DNA of 64,000 nucleotides from Caribbeanibacter sp964518305 (GTDB taxonomy: Bacteria > Gemmatimonadota > Gemmatimonadetes > Palauibacterales > Palauibacteraceae), in NCBI GenBank assembly GCA_964518305.1, contig CAZFDK010000003.1, forward strand, positions 1 through 64,000. Direction: 5' to 3'. The notes beneath the pieces were generated by a model, which saw nothing but the letters and a program-made list of their open reading frames with translations, searched no databases and was not told the DNA's origin. Numbering within the stretch: position 1 is the first letter of the stretch; every line of letters begins with the position of its first letter. The position numbers were made by a program, and so were the translations under genes. Below, one piece after another: positions 8,919-16,719 of the stretch.

Positions 8919-9629
8919 TCAGAAGCCGAAGGAGTATCCGAGCATGGCGGAGTAGGTCCGGTTGCGGATCTCCAGGGTCTCGCCCGAACCGGTGGAGATC
9001 ACGTCGGCGAGGCCCCGCGTCGTCCGAACGTCCAGGGTGATCGAACCCTGTCCCGGCACCAGGACCAGATTGAGGCCACCGCCGAACGTGATTCCCTGCT
9101 CGTAGTCCTGGAGTGTGCTCTCAAGGTTCCCGCCGAGCAGGGAGGCACACGTCTCCTCCGGGGAGGCCTGCGGGTCCGAGAGCTCGATGGAGCAGTCCAG
9201 GTTCCAGCCGAAGACAGGCCCCGCGTGGACGTACGGCTTGATGGGGCTGCCTCCGCCCCGGCCCAGGGGGTGGACCGTGACGAGGAGGGGGACCTCGACG
9301 TAGGCCAAGTTGAACTCCGAGCTGAACGTGGTCGTGCCGCCGTCGGGGAGCGAAACCTGGGAGCGCTCCGTCCCCTTCTGGGCGTAGTAGACCTCCGGAC
9401 CGACCGAGACCGGGCCGAAGCTGAGCAGCTGGAAGGAACCGCCGGCGTTGAGGCCGACGCTGGACTCGCCCGCCGGCGCGCCGCTCCCGACGAAGTCGGC
9501 GAGGTTGAGCCCGCCCCGGAGGCCGACGCCCTGGGCCGGCGCGGGTCGGGTGCCGATCGAGAGCGCGAGGGCGACGGCGGCGATGGCCGCGAGGCTGCTG
9601 CTCAGGTCGACCGAGGTATTCCTGTTCAT
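8919..9629 (-). CDS. outer-membrane beta-barrel protein, PorT-like
   Basis: 236 residues from the ATG at 9629, preferred over the upstream ATG at 9677 because GGGAGGA sits just before it and a signal peptide (SSLAAIAAVALALSIG, cut near PAQG) follows directly. The mature part alternates aromatic and small residues in strands (FQLLSFGPVSVGPEVYY, LGYSFGF at the C-terminus), as in the PorT/OmpW-like barrels common in Bacteroidota and Gemmatimonadota. One pair of cysteines lies in a predicted loop (DCSIELSD and ETCASLL). It ends 8 bp from the oppositely oriented oxidase gene. Function unknown. Confidence 0.75.
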   Translation of the reverse strand: MNRNTSVDLSSSLAAIAAVALALSIGTRPAPAQGVGLRGGLNLADFVGSGAPAGESSVGLNAGGSFQLLSFGPVSVGPEVYYAQKGTERSQVSLPDGGTTTFSSEFNLAYVEVPLLVTVHPLGRGGGSPIKPYVHAGPVFGWNLDCSIELSDPQASPEETCASLLGGNLESTLQDYEQGITFGGGLNLVLVPGQGSITLDVRTTRGLADVISTGSGETLEIRNRTYSAMLGYSFGF

Positions 9630-9940
9630 CGCGGTCCTCCCGGTGAGGCGGGTACGGTCGATCCGCTCGACTCGCACATCGTGTGAAGTTCAACACCCGT
9701 ACCAGCCACCGATCCGCTCGCAATACCGGTCGGACGGGGGTTTCTGGCCTGTCGACCTGCTCCGGTATCGATTCGGTCCGGGCAGGTCTACAGAGATCTT
9801 GCAGTCTGCAAGGCCAGTCACCGTCGAGATCGGACCGGCCGCGGGGGCATGATCGGCTGATCACGGTTCATGAAACGGGCCTGTCACCCGACCATGCCCT
9901 CTGCAACCGGTTTCAGATCAGGGATTGGGGCTCGACACTT
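9630..9940. other. intergenic region between barrel gene and dodecin
   Basis: About 310 bp without a convincing gene, lying upstream of the barrel gene and downstream of the dodecin gene. It holds a 15-bp inverted repeat at 9798-9812, listed separately. No T-run terminator and no strong promoter match were found. Confidence 0.5.
9798..9812. promoter_or_regulatory. perfect 7-bp inverted repeat with 1-nt centre, operator candidate
   Basis: CTTGCAG, one T, then CTGCAAG. It is a perfect dyad 170 bp upstream of the barrel gene start. The length and symmetry suit a dimeric repressor, but no regulator gene is adjacent and no good promoter overlaps it. Confidence 0.35.
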
Positions 9941-10144
9941 CTATCCCTCGTACTTGAAGGAAACCTTCACTCGCGCCCGATAGGCCTGGACGCGCCCGTC
10001 CTCGATCACCATGTCCAGCTCCTCGACCTCGGCGACGCGCAGGTCCCGAAGACTCTCGGAAGCGCGGTCCACAGCCTGCTGGGCCGCGTCCTCCCAGGAC
10101 TCCTCGCTGCTGCCGACCAGCTCGATCCGCTTGTAGACGCTCAT
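9941..10144 (-). CDS. dodecin, flavin-binding storage protein
   Basis: 67 residues, the standard dodecin size. Begins MSVYKRIELVGSSEESWEDA with Trp17, the residue that stacks on flavin, and contains DGRVQAYRARVKVSF with the Gln/Arg strand typical of the family. Dodecins form hollow twelve-subunit shells that bind riboflavin, FMN or FAD and protect them from degradation. The ATG at 10144 is well placed after GGAAGGAGCAC. Several flavoenzymes are encoded in the preceding 7 kb, but nothing shows co-regulation. Confidence 0.93.
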   Translation of the reverse strand: MSVYKRIELVGSSEESWEDAAQQAVDRASESLRDLRVAEVEELDMVIEDGRVQAYRARVKVSFKYEG

Positions 10145-10254
10145 GACGTGCTCCTTCCAGGGGTGCGTGAGACGGGCGGAAGCGACGCTCCGCCCTGCGC
10201 CGAGCCACGAATATCACGGCCTGTCCGGCCGAGGGGAAGCCGGGAGGGGGCAGG

Positions 10255-10845
10255 TCAATCGCTCGTGTCCGCCGAGGTCCGGACGGGACCCTCGTTCTCC
10301 GGCCGCTTCCCGCTCTTCTCGGCGTAGAAGTCCCGGATCTCCTGCATGTCCGCCTCCAGGTCGCCGCTCGGCTGGATCCAGCCGCCGACGCCGGTGCGCC
10401 GGTTCGGATAGTCGGCGTAGCCCAGGGCGATGGGCACCCCGGCCTGCCGGGCGATGTGGTAGAAGCCGGTCTTCCAGCGCTCGGCGGGAGAGCGAGTTCC
10501 CTCCGGCGCGATCACCAGGACGAAGGGCTCATCGCGCGCTTCGGCCTCGCGGAAGCGCCCGACGATCTGGCTCACGAAGTCCTGGCTCACGCGCCGGTCC
10601 ACCGGAACACCGCCCAGCGCCAGCATCAGCGGGCCCATGGGTCCGCGGAAGAGCGTGTGCTTGCCCACCCAGCGCGGACGGAAGCCCAGCGCCAGCATGG
10701 CGGCCAGGCCCACCGCCAGGTCCCAGTTCGTGGTGTGCGGGGCCCCGAGGCACACGTACCGGGGCACGGGAGGCAGGCGCTCCTCCACGCTCCACCCGAA
10801 CAGGCCCAGGAGGCTCCGGCCGATCTTCTGGCGCAGCGTCCTCAT
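10255..10845 (-). CDS. 1-acyl-sn-glycerol-3-phosphate acyltransferase-like protein
   Basis: 196 residues. It has the acyltransferase HX4D motif as HTTNWD (His37, Asp42) and the second family motif APEGTRSP near 113-120, with a conserved basic/aromatic stretch (WKTGFYHIA) after it. The N-terminal GLFGW segment is weakly hydrophobic, consistent with membrane association. These enzymes transfer fatty acyl groups to lysophospholipids or related acceptors; this short form belongs to a branch often annotated simply as lysophospholipid acyltransferase. It lies 52 bp downstream of an acyl-CoA synthetase gene on the same strand, so activation and transfer of acyl chains may be linked. Confidence 0.82.
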   Translation of the reverse strand: MRTLRQKIGRSLLGLFGWSVEERLPPVPRYVCLGAPHTTNWDLAVGLAAMLALGFRPRWVGKHTLFRGPMGPLMLALGGVPVDRRVSQDFVSQIVGRFREAEARDEPFVLVIAPEGTRSPAERWKTGFYHIARQAGVPIALGYADYPNRRTGVGGWIQPSGDLEADMQEIRDFYAEKSGKRPENEGPVRTSADTSD

Positions 10846-10897
10846 CTCGGGAATCTCTGAACGGTGCCGTGCTTCTCGGGGCTACGCTCTGTCCGTC

Positions 10898-12472
10898 TCA
10901 AGCGCGGGCCTCCTCCGCCAGCTCGCGGCGCAGGATCTTGCCCGAGGCCGACGTGGGGATCTCGTCCCGGAACGCGACGCGGCGGACCTTCTTGTAGGGG
11001 GCGACCTCCTCGGCGACGTAGTCGATGACGTCGCGGCTCTCGAGCCCGGCCCCCGGTTCCCGCACGACGACCGCCTTCGGCACCTCGCCGGCCTCGTCGT
11101 GGGGCGAGGGCACGACGGCGGCGTCGGCGATGTCCGGATGGGACTGTAGCACGGCCTCGATCTCGGCCGGCGGCACCTGGTAGCCCTTGTACTTGATCAG
11201 CTCCTTCACCCGATCCACAACGTACAGGTAACCGTCCTCGTCCGCCCGGCCCACGTCGCCGGTCCGCAGCCAGCCGTCGTCGGTGAGAGTGCGCTCGGTG
11301 GCCTCCGGCCGATCCAGGTAGCCCCGCATGACCTGCGGCCCCTGGATCCACACCTCTCCGCGCCGGTCCGGACCCAGGGGTTCCCCCGTGTCCAGGTCGA
11401 CGATCTTCATTCGGGTGTTCGGCAGCGGCGGCCCCACCGAGCCCGCCCTGTTGCCGCCCGGCGGGTTCGTATGCGTCACGGGACTGGTCTCCGTGAGCCC
11501 GTAGCCCTGTCGCACACGGCAGCCGAGCCGTTCGGCGCACTGCTCCTGCACGCCGGATCCCAGCGGCGCGGCTCCCGACCCGACGACCCGCAGCGAGTCG
11601 AGGTCGAACCGGTCCACCTCCCGGGAGCGCGCGAGCTCCCGTATGATGGGCGGCACGAGGTTCGCCCGCGTCACGCGATGCTCCTCGATCAGGCTCAGGG
11701 TCTCCTCCAGGTCGTAGCGCGGGACCGCCACGATCGTGGCGCCTTCGCGCAGACCGACGCTCATGACCACGATCATGCCGTAGATGTGGAAGAAGGGGAG
11801 AACGCCGAGGAGCACTTCACCGTCCTCGAGAGGATCGGAGGCCCGGTACTGCTCCACGTTGGCCACCAGGTTCCGGTGGGTGAGCTTCACCCCCTTCGGG
11901 AAGCCGGTGGTGCCGCTGGAATAGGGAAGACAGGCCAGGTCCTCGGCCGGATCCGTGGCCGGATCGGAACGGGACGCGACCCGCCCGGTCGGCGGTTCGG
12001 CGCCGGAGGCTCCCCATCCATTGTCGCCCGCGCCGAGAGCTGGTAGGCCCAGTACCTCCTCCACCTCCGTCTCACGGGCGGCCATTCGGGCCTTCTCCCT
12101 TCCGTGGGGCCCCGTCACCAGTAGTCGGGCGCCGGCGTCTCCCAGCTGGCGCGAGATCTCCCGTGTCGTCCACACCGGGTTCAGCGTCGTGACCACGCCG
12201 CCCGCGGAGAGGGCGGCGTGGAAGGCCACGGCGAACTCGGGGACGTTCGGGCTCAGCAGCGCCAGGACGTCGCCGGGCCCGAATCCCCTCTCGGTCAGCT
12301 CCCGGGTCGCGCCGTCGATGGCGTCCCGGAGGCCGCCGTAGGTCAGGAGCCGGCCCGTGGGCCCGTCCACGAAGGCGACCCGGTGGGGGTGACGCTCGAC
12401 CCGGGACAGGACGAGATCCGTGAAGCTGACGTCGGGAATCGCAACCGGGTCGCGGGAGCTCTCGAAGATCAT
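10898..12472 (-). CDS. AMP-forming acyl-CoA synthetase, 4-coumarate/fatty-acid CoA ligase type
   Basis: 524 residues. All core adenylation motifs are visible: YSSGTTGFPKG (about 183-193), YGLTETSP (about 323), GWLRTGDVGRADEDG (about 402-416), the hinge DRVKELIKYKG, and the C-terminal catalytic Lys in SASGKILRRE (about 505-512). The enzyme activates a carboxylic acid with ATP and joins it to CoA; architecture is closest to the 4-coumarate/medium-chain ligase group. No signal peptide. The ATG at 12472 has no Shine-Dalgarno-like sequence, and TATGTT lies nine bases before it, so leaderless initiation is possible. The acyltransferase gene follows downstream. Confidence 0.9.
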   Translation of the reverse strand: MIFESSRDPVAIPDVSFTDLVLSRVERHPHRVAFVDGPTGRLLTYGGLRDAIDGATRELTERGFGPGDVLALLSPNVPEFAVAFHAALSAGGVVTTLNPVWTTREISRQLGDAGARLLVTGPHGREKARMAARETEVEEVLGLPALGAGDNGWGASGAEPPTGRVASRSDPATDPAEDLACLPYSSGTTGFPKGVKLTHRNLVANVEQYRASDPLEDGEVLLGVLPFFHIYGMIVVMSVGLREGATIVAVPRYDLEETLSLIEEHRVTRANLVPPIIRELARSREVDRFDLDSLRVVGSGAAPLGSGVQEQCAERLGCRVRQGYGLTETSPVTHTNPPGGNRAGSVGPPLPNTRMKIVDLDTGEPLGPDRRGEVWIQGPQVMRGYLDRPEATERTLTDDGWLRTGDVGRADEDGYLYVVDRVKELIKYKGYQVPPAEIEAVLQSHPDIADAAVVPSPHDEAGEVPKAVVVREPGAGLESRDVIDYVAEEVAPYKKVRRVAFRDEIPTSASGKILRRELAEEARA

Positions 12473-12518
12473 GGCAGATACAACATAGCAGGCTCGCGGC
12501 GCCGGGCAGCCGTCCGAC

Positions 12519-13184
12519 TCAGTCCAGCGGCTCCTCCACGCCCGCGCCGGTGACCTCGAAGGCCCCCGTGGTGTCCATTCCGGCGCTCTCCGCCCCCGCC
12601 GGTCCGGAGGTGGGCCGGGTGGTGATGACGACAGGGACGGTACGGAATCGCTGGACCAGCGCGTCGGCGGCGGGGGCGGCGAAGAGCACCACGCCGCCTG
12701 CGTCCGAGGGAAGGTCGATCCCGGAGACGACCGCCCCGGCCTCCGGCGTCACGGCCGAGTCCGGTGACCTGATTTCGTCGGGACGCCACGCGCTGCCCGG
12801 GAACCACTCCTCGGCCGGCGGCCAGCTTCCGCCGGCGATCCGTGACGCGGGAAGGGACTCACCGGCCCTGGCGACAGACGGCGTCGTGGCGGCACGGCCC
12901 AGAGTCTCTCCCTCATGGACGGCCACGGCGACGAGGCGCACCGGCACGCGCTCCATGGGCAGGGCGTCGGGGCTCGTGAACTCGACGGCCAGATGCTCCG
13001 GGAGGTCGGACCACGACAGCTCGCCCGGCGATTCCTGCATCTGCCGGCGGACGTCCGAGGAGACGGTGAGGCGCATCGTCGGCGCCTCCTGGGATTCCGC
13101 AGGGGCGGGAGCGAACGCCGGGGAGACCGGCACGGGAAGCGCGGCCGTGACGGCGAAGAGGAGGGCGGCGAGGTGTCTCCGCAT
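12519..13184 (-). CDS. exported protein of unknown function
   Basis: 221 residues. A clear signal peptide (RRHLAALLFAVTAALPVPV, cut near AFAPAPA) predicts export; the rest is Pro/Ala/Glu-rich with beta-strand-like stretches such as LAVEFTSP, VPVRLVAVAV and VPVVITTRP. It has no cysteines and no motif I recognise. The gene has an unusually clear promoter: TATAAT with a CTGACA -35 box at 13232-13259, with a dyad inside the spacer. It precedes the acyl-CoA synthetase gene on the same strand by 46 bp and could share its transcript. Confidence 0.65.
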   Translation of the reverse strand: MRRHLAALLFAVTAALPVPVSPAFAPAPAESQEAPTMRLTVSSDVRRQMQESPGELSWSDLPEHLAVEFTSPDALPMERVPVRLVAVAVHEGETLGRAATTPSVARAGESLPASRIAGGSWPPAEEWFPGSAWRPDEIRSPDSAVTPEAGAVVSGIDLPSDAGGVVLFAAPAADALVQRFRTVPVVITTRPTSGPAGAESAGMDTTGAFEVTGAGVEEPLD

Positions 13185-13226
13185 GGAGAGCCTCCTGTCG
13201 GAGTCGACGTCTCACGCTTCCAGACG

Positions 13227-13261
13227 CCCTGATTATACGCCTTTCTGCGTATGTGTCAGGG
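13227..13261 (-). promoter_or_regulatory. near-consensus sigma-70-type promoter with nested inverted repeats
   Basis: Read on the minus strand, CTGACA (13259-13254) is followed after 16 bases by TATAAT (13237-13232), five of six and six of six matches to the sigma-70 boxes, with the ATG of the exported protein about 48 bases beyond. Between and over the boxes lies ATACGC, six bases, GCGTAT (13235-13252), enclosed by a second pair of arms, CCCTGA and TCAGGG (13227-13232 and 13256-13261). A dimeric regulator bound here would cover both boxes, so repression is the natural reading. Confidence 0.6.
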
Positions 13262-13458
13262 TTCGCGACCGCCTGCCGCGGGGCTTTAGGTTCGACACCT
13301 GGGACTGGACGGTGGCCCGGGCCGACGATCCGCCGCGGCCGCGGACCGGGCCGAGCGCATGACCGGCTCACGGTCGAGGTCACGCGCCTCTTCTCGTTCT
13401 GACCGTGTCGCGCCGAATCAGAGCCCCGCTCTCTCTTCAACTCGCCAGGTGGTGCAGC

Positions 13459-14766
13459 ATGAACCGATCAGACCTGACCCCCGAGAGGCCCGCTTCGACC
13501 CTGTTCGGCATCGTGGCGGCTGCGACCCTCCTGCTTCCCGTCGGGGCGGAGGCACAGGAATCGAGCGGGGAGGACGTGCGGCCCCTCTATCTGACGAACG
13601 GTCGTGTCGTGGACGTGCAGGAGGGCGAGGTGCAGAGCGGCCTCACCGTGATCGTTGGGGACGGGCGGATCCGACGCATCGCCCCTGAAGCGGAGATCGG
13701 TCGCCCGCCGGACGGAGCCCGGACGGTGAACCTCGACGGGCGGTACCTGCTCCCGGGCCTCATCGACGCCCACACCCACCTCGCGGACCTGGAGGCTGCC
13801 CGCCGGGCTCTCGAGTCGGGAGTCACGACGGCTCGGGTCGTGGGCGTCGCCGGCTACCGGGACGTGGCGATCCGCCGGATGGTGCGGGAGGGCGTGCTCC
13901 CCGGCCCGGATCTGCTGGCGTCCGGTGTCTTCGTAACGCCGGACCTCGGCCAGACCGTGCTGTCCGATCCCCGCCTGGTCGAGTACCACGGCCGTGACGT
14001 CCGTCGAGTGGAGGACCTGAGACACGTGGTCGGGGTGAACGGCGATCGAGGGGCGGATTGGATCAAGACCCGCGCGACGAAGCGGGCGGGACTCCCCGAG
14101 CAGGACCCGCGACAGCAGGTGTACACGGAATCCCAGCTGCGCGCCGTCGTGTCCGAAGGGAGGGACCACGGAATGCCGGTGGCGGTGCACGCCCACGGTG
14201 ACGCCGGAATTCGGGCTGCGGTGCGGGCCGGAGCCCGCTCCATCGAGCACGGCACGTACGCCTCGGACTCGACGCTCCGCATGATGGCGGATCGCGGGAC
14301 CTACCTCGTACCCACCATGGCGGTCGTGGAGGACCTCACGCGCCCCGGCGGAGACTACAGCGGAGCTCATCTCCAGACGCGGGGCCGCCACATGCTGCCC
14401 CGGATCCGCCGAATGGCGGCGCGGGCGTGGGAGCTCGGCGTGCCGCTGGTGGTCGGCGTGGACACGGGGTACGGGCCGGAGAGCGTGCTGCGCATCGGAC
14501 ACGAGATGGAGGAGCTCGTGGGGGCCGGTCTCAGCGAGCTGGAGGCCCTCCGCGCCGCGACGAGTCGGGGGGCCGAGATGCTCGGGGTCGACGGTCGGAC
14601 AGGCCGGGTCGAGGAGGGACTCGAGGCGGACCTCGTCGTGGTCGACCGCAATCCCCTGGAGGATATTCGCTACGTGCAGGACGTCCTTGTCGTGGTGAGC
14701 GACGGCCGCCTCGCGGTGAACCGGCTGCCGTTCGCGCGTACGGAAACGGTGGAAGGCGGGAGGTGA
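13459..14766 (+). CDS. exported metal-dependent amidohydrolase, imidazolonepropionase/prolidase-like
   Basis: 435 residues from ATG 13459, which starts a signal peptide (STLFGIVAAATLLLPVG, cut near AEAQE); an earlier in-frame GTG would add 18 residues ahead of it. Metal ligands of the amidohydrolase superfamily are visible: His105 and His107 (DAHTHL), a Lys in DWIKTRA near 198, His in AVHAHGDAG, His in SIEHGTY and Asp in GVDTGYG. The small flanking beta-sandwich is split between the N-terminus (YLTNGRVVDVQ) and C-terminus (LEADLVVVDRNPLEDI). This group includes exported dipeptidases and Xaa-Pro/Xaa-Arg hydrolases; the substrate is undetermined. The next gene starts 3 bp after its stop. Confidence 0.87.
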   Translation: MNRSDLTPERPASTLFGIVAAATLLLPVGAEAQESSGEDVRPLYLTNGRVVDVQEGEVQSGLTVIVGDGRIRRIAPEAEIGRPPDGARTVNLDGRYLLPGLIDAHTHLADLEAARRALESGVTTARVVGVAGYRDVAIRRMVREGVLPGPDLLASGVFVTPDLGQTVLSDPRLVEYHGRDVRRVEDLRHVVGVNGDRGADWIKTRATKRAGLPEQDPRQQVYTESQLRAVVSEGRDHGMPVAVHAHGDAGIRAAVRAGARSIEHGTYASDSTLRMMADRGTYLVPTMAVVEDLTRPGGDYSGAHLQTRGRHMLPRIRRMAARAWELGVPLVVGVDTGYGPESVLRIGHEMEELVGAGLSELEALRAATSRGAEMLGVDGRTGRVEEGLEADLVVVDRNPLEDIRYVQDVLVVVSDGRLAVNRLPFARTETVEGGR

Positions 14767-14769
14767 TCC

Positions 14770-15282
14770 GTGAGCGGATCCAGCGCCGGCCCTGGTGCCC
14801 GGATCCTACGCGCGTGGGAGAGCCTGTCCGGCCTCCCGGGCGGTCAGTGGCTCTTCAGCCGCGCCGTCGGCTGGATGGCACCCTACTCGGGGTCCACCGG
14901 GGCCGTCGTCCGGGTGCTGGAGCCCGGACGCTGCGAGGTGGAGCTCGCCGAGCGGCGCCGGGTCCGCAACCACCTGGAATCCATCCACGCCGTCGCCCTG
15001 GTGAACGTGGGGGAGCTGGCCACCGGCCTCGCCACGCTCACGGCGCTCCCCTCCGGCGCGCGAGGTATCATCGTGGAGTTGGGCGCACGGTACGAGAAGA
15101 AGGCCCGCGGCGTGGTGCGGGCAGAGTGCCGGGACGCGGTACCCACGGCGGACGGAGCACCCATCGGGGAGCTCGACACGAGCGTACGGCACCGCGCGGT
15201 GGCGGAGATCCGGGACCGGGAGGACGACGTGGTCGCGACGGTCACGGCCCTGTGGCGGATCTCCCCCCCGGACGGGGCGTGA
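14770..15282 (+). CDS. DUF4442 hotdog-fold protein, thioesterase-like
   Basis: 170 residues from a GTG just after the amidohydrolase stop. The middle shows the DUF4442 pattern: RRRVRNHLESIHAVALVNVGELATGL, split here as RRVRNHLESIHA then a helix, and later strands ending in ATVTALWRI. The fold is hotdog and related to PaaI-type thioesterases, with the Asn-His pair of RNHLESIHA in the region that usually faces substrate. It probably acts on an acyl-thioester in the cytoplasm. Coupling to an exported amidohydrolase has no evident biochemical logic. Confidence 0.75.
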   Translation: MSGSSAGPGARILRAWESLSGLPGGQWLFSRAVGWMAPYSGSTGAVVRVLEPGRCEVELAERRRVRNHLESIHAVALVNVGELATGLATLTALPSGARGIIVELGARYEKKARGVVRAECRDAVPTADGAPIGELDTSVRHRAVAEIRDREDDVVATVTALWRISPPDGA

Positions 15283-15354
15283 GACACCGGTCGCGACGCA
15301 CTCTCGCCGTCGCCGATGCCCTGCCCGGTCCGGGACTCTGCCGCTGAACCCGCT

Positions 15355-15975
15355 TCAGCCGTCGACGCCCGTGCGGCCCCGCCAGGGGAGGAGGCGGTCG
15401 GTATCGCCGCGGCTCCCGCTTCTCGGCGCACCGGAGGCCGACCGGGTCCGCGTGACGACGGGAGGAGGATGAGGGGCGAGGAGGCCCCGATCCGTCGGAT
15501 CGAAGAAGCCGCGGTTCCGGGCATCGGCGTTGTCGAGACGGGTGAAGCCGTCCTCGGGCGGCTCGCCGCGGAGCGCCGAGCAGAGATCGTCTATGTAGTC
15601 ACGGTGCCGGCCGCCCAGCCACTCCGTGACGCGCCGCAGCTCGCTCCGGACCTGCGGCTCCACCGGACGGGCTTCCTCGCGTGATGTCCGCTCCACCTCC
15701 AGCGTTCCCTCCGGCCGGAGATAGGCGCGGGGAATCGACCAGAGCGGGTTGCCGCGCCCCAGGGTGCCGCTGGCCTCGTCCAGGTAGGCCACCGCCAGGA
15801 GTAGGGCCACGTTCTCGGGCTCGGCGTCGCCGCGGTCCAGGAGCAGCACCCAGTGATAGCTGCCCCGGGAGGCGTGCTTGGCGATGATCCCCGAGGTGTC
15901 CTGTCCAGGGGGGCGGAGCCGAATAAGAACGAGCTCGAAGCGCCGGCCGCTGCCGGCGGTGCGCGGTTCGGTCAT
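15355..15975 (-). CDS. protein of unknown function
   Basis: 206 residues. No signal peptide, membrane segment or recognised motif. The first 150 residues have balanced composition with a well-formed helix/strand pattern (FELVLIRLRPPG, YHWVLLLDRG, VALLLAVAYLDEAS) while the last 45 are Arg/Pro/Ser-rich and may be disordered. It is convergent with the DUF4442 gene. Codon use favours this strand over the opposing frame, but a GGGAGGA sequence lies about 17 bases ahead of the ATG, rather far, so the start or even the gene could be wrong. Confidence 0.45.
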   Translation of the reverse strand: MTEPRTAGSGRRFELVLIRLRPPGQDTSGIIAKHASRGSYHWVLLLDRGDAEPENVALLLAVAYLDEASGTLGRGNPLWSIPRAYLRPEGTLEVERTSREEARPVEPQVRSELRRVTEWLGGRHRDYIDDLCSALRGEPPEDGFTRLDNADARNRGFFDPTDRGLLAPHPPPVVTRTRSASGAPRSGSRGDTDRLLPWRGRTGVDG

Positions 15976-16212
15976 GGCGTCGCCGAAGTTCCTCCCGCCC
16001 CCGACTTGCCGTCGTTCGACTCGGCCGGTCGCCGGCGGAGGCTGCCGGCGACCGGCGCTCTCGCGTCGGACTTCATGCCGCGGGGCGTCCGGCCCCGCAC
16101 GAAGGTACGCGTACCATCCGTACCGGCCAACCGGACTCGCCTTCCGTGTCGTCTTGTTGAGGGGACGTCCGGGTCCTAGTCTCGATACTCATCATACGGA
16201 GGAGGTATCCCG

Positions 16213-16719
16213 ATGCGCCGGCGTGCTCCGATCGTCCCCTCGTCGTGTCCGACCGCGGCCTTCCCGGTGGCGCTTCTCGTCCTGGCGTCGTGTCTCGCGG
16301 CCGGTCCTGCAGTGGGCCAGGAAACGTCGTCCGAGGTGGAGTTCCTGAATGCCGGCACGGTCCTCCCGGCCGACCTACCCTTCTCGGAGGCCGTGCGCGT
16401 GGACGACATGCTCTTCCTGTCGGGCATGATCGGGGTCGTCCCGGGTACCGACAGCCTGGTTGCCGGCGGTATCGGATCCGAGGCGCGACAGACGCTGGAG
16501 AATATCCGGGCCGTGTTGCGCGCCCACGGCTCGTCGCTGGCCCGCGTGGTGAAGTGCACGGTCTTCCTGGCGGACATCGGCCAGTGGGACGCGTTCAATC
16601 AGGTGTACCGAAGGTTCTTCTCCGCGCCGTACCCTGCGCGGAGCGCCCTGGGCGCCGACGGGCTCGCCCTGGATGCCCGCGTGGAGGTCGAATGCACGGC
16701 GACGACCCGCTCCCGGTAG
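16213..16719 (+). CDS. exported RidA/YjgF-family protein
   Basis: 168 residues, about 40 longer than ordinary RidA because of an N-terminal signal (FPVALLVLASCLAAG). LASC could be a lipobox, or cleavage could occur at VGQE, so it is either a lipoprotein or a soluble periplasmic protein. The RidA core follows: FLNAGTVLPADLPFSEAV, LFLSGMIGVVP, KCTVFLADIGQWDAFNQVY and PARSALGADGLALDARVEVE, with the conserved Arg in PARSA that binds the carboxylate of 2-aminoacrylate-type substrates. RidA proteins deaminate reactive enamines and imines. GGAGGAGG precedes the ATG. The next gene starts inside its 3' end, 28 bp of overlap. Confidence 0.85.
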   Translation: MRRRAPIVPSSCPTAAFPVALLVLASCLAAGPAVGQETSSEVEFLNAGTVLPADLPFSEAVRVDDMLFLSGMIGVVPGTDSLVAGGIGSEARQTLENIRAVLRAHGSSLARVVKCTVFLADIGQWDAFNQVYRRFFSAPYPARSALGADGLALDARVEVECTATTRSR

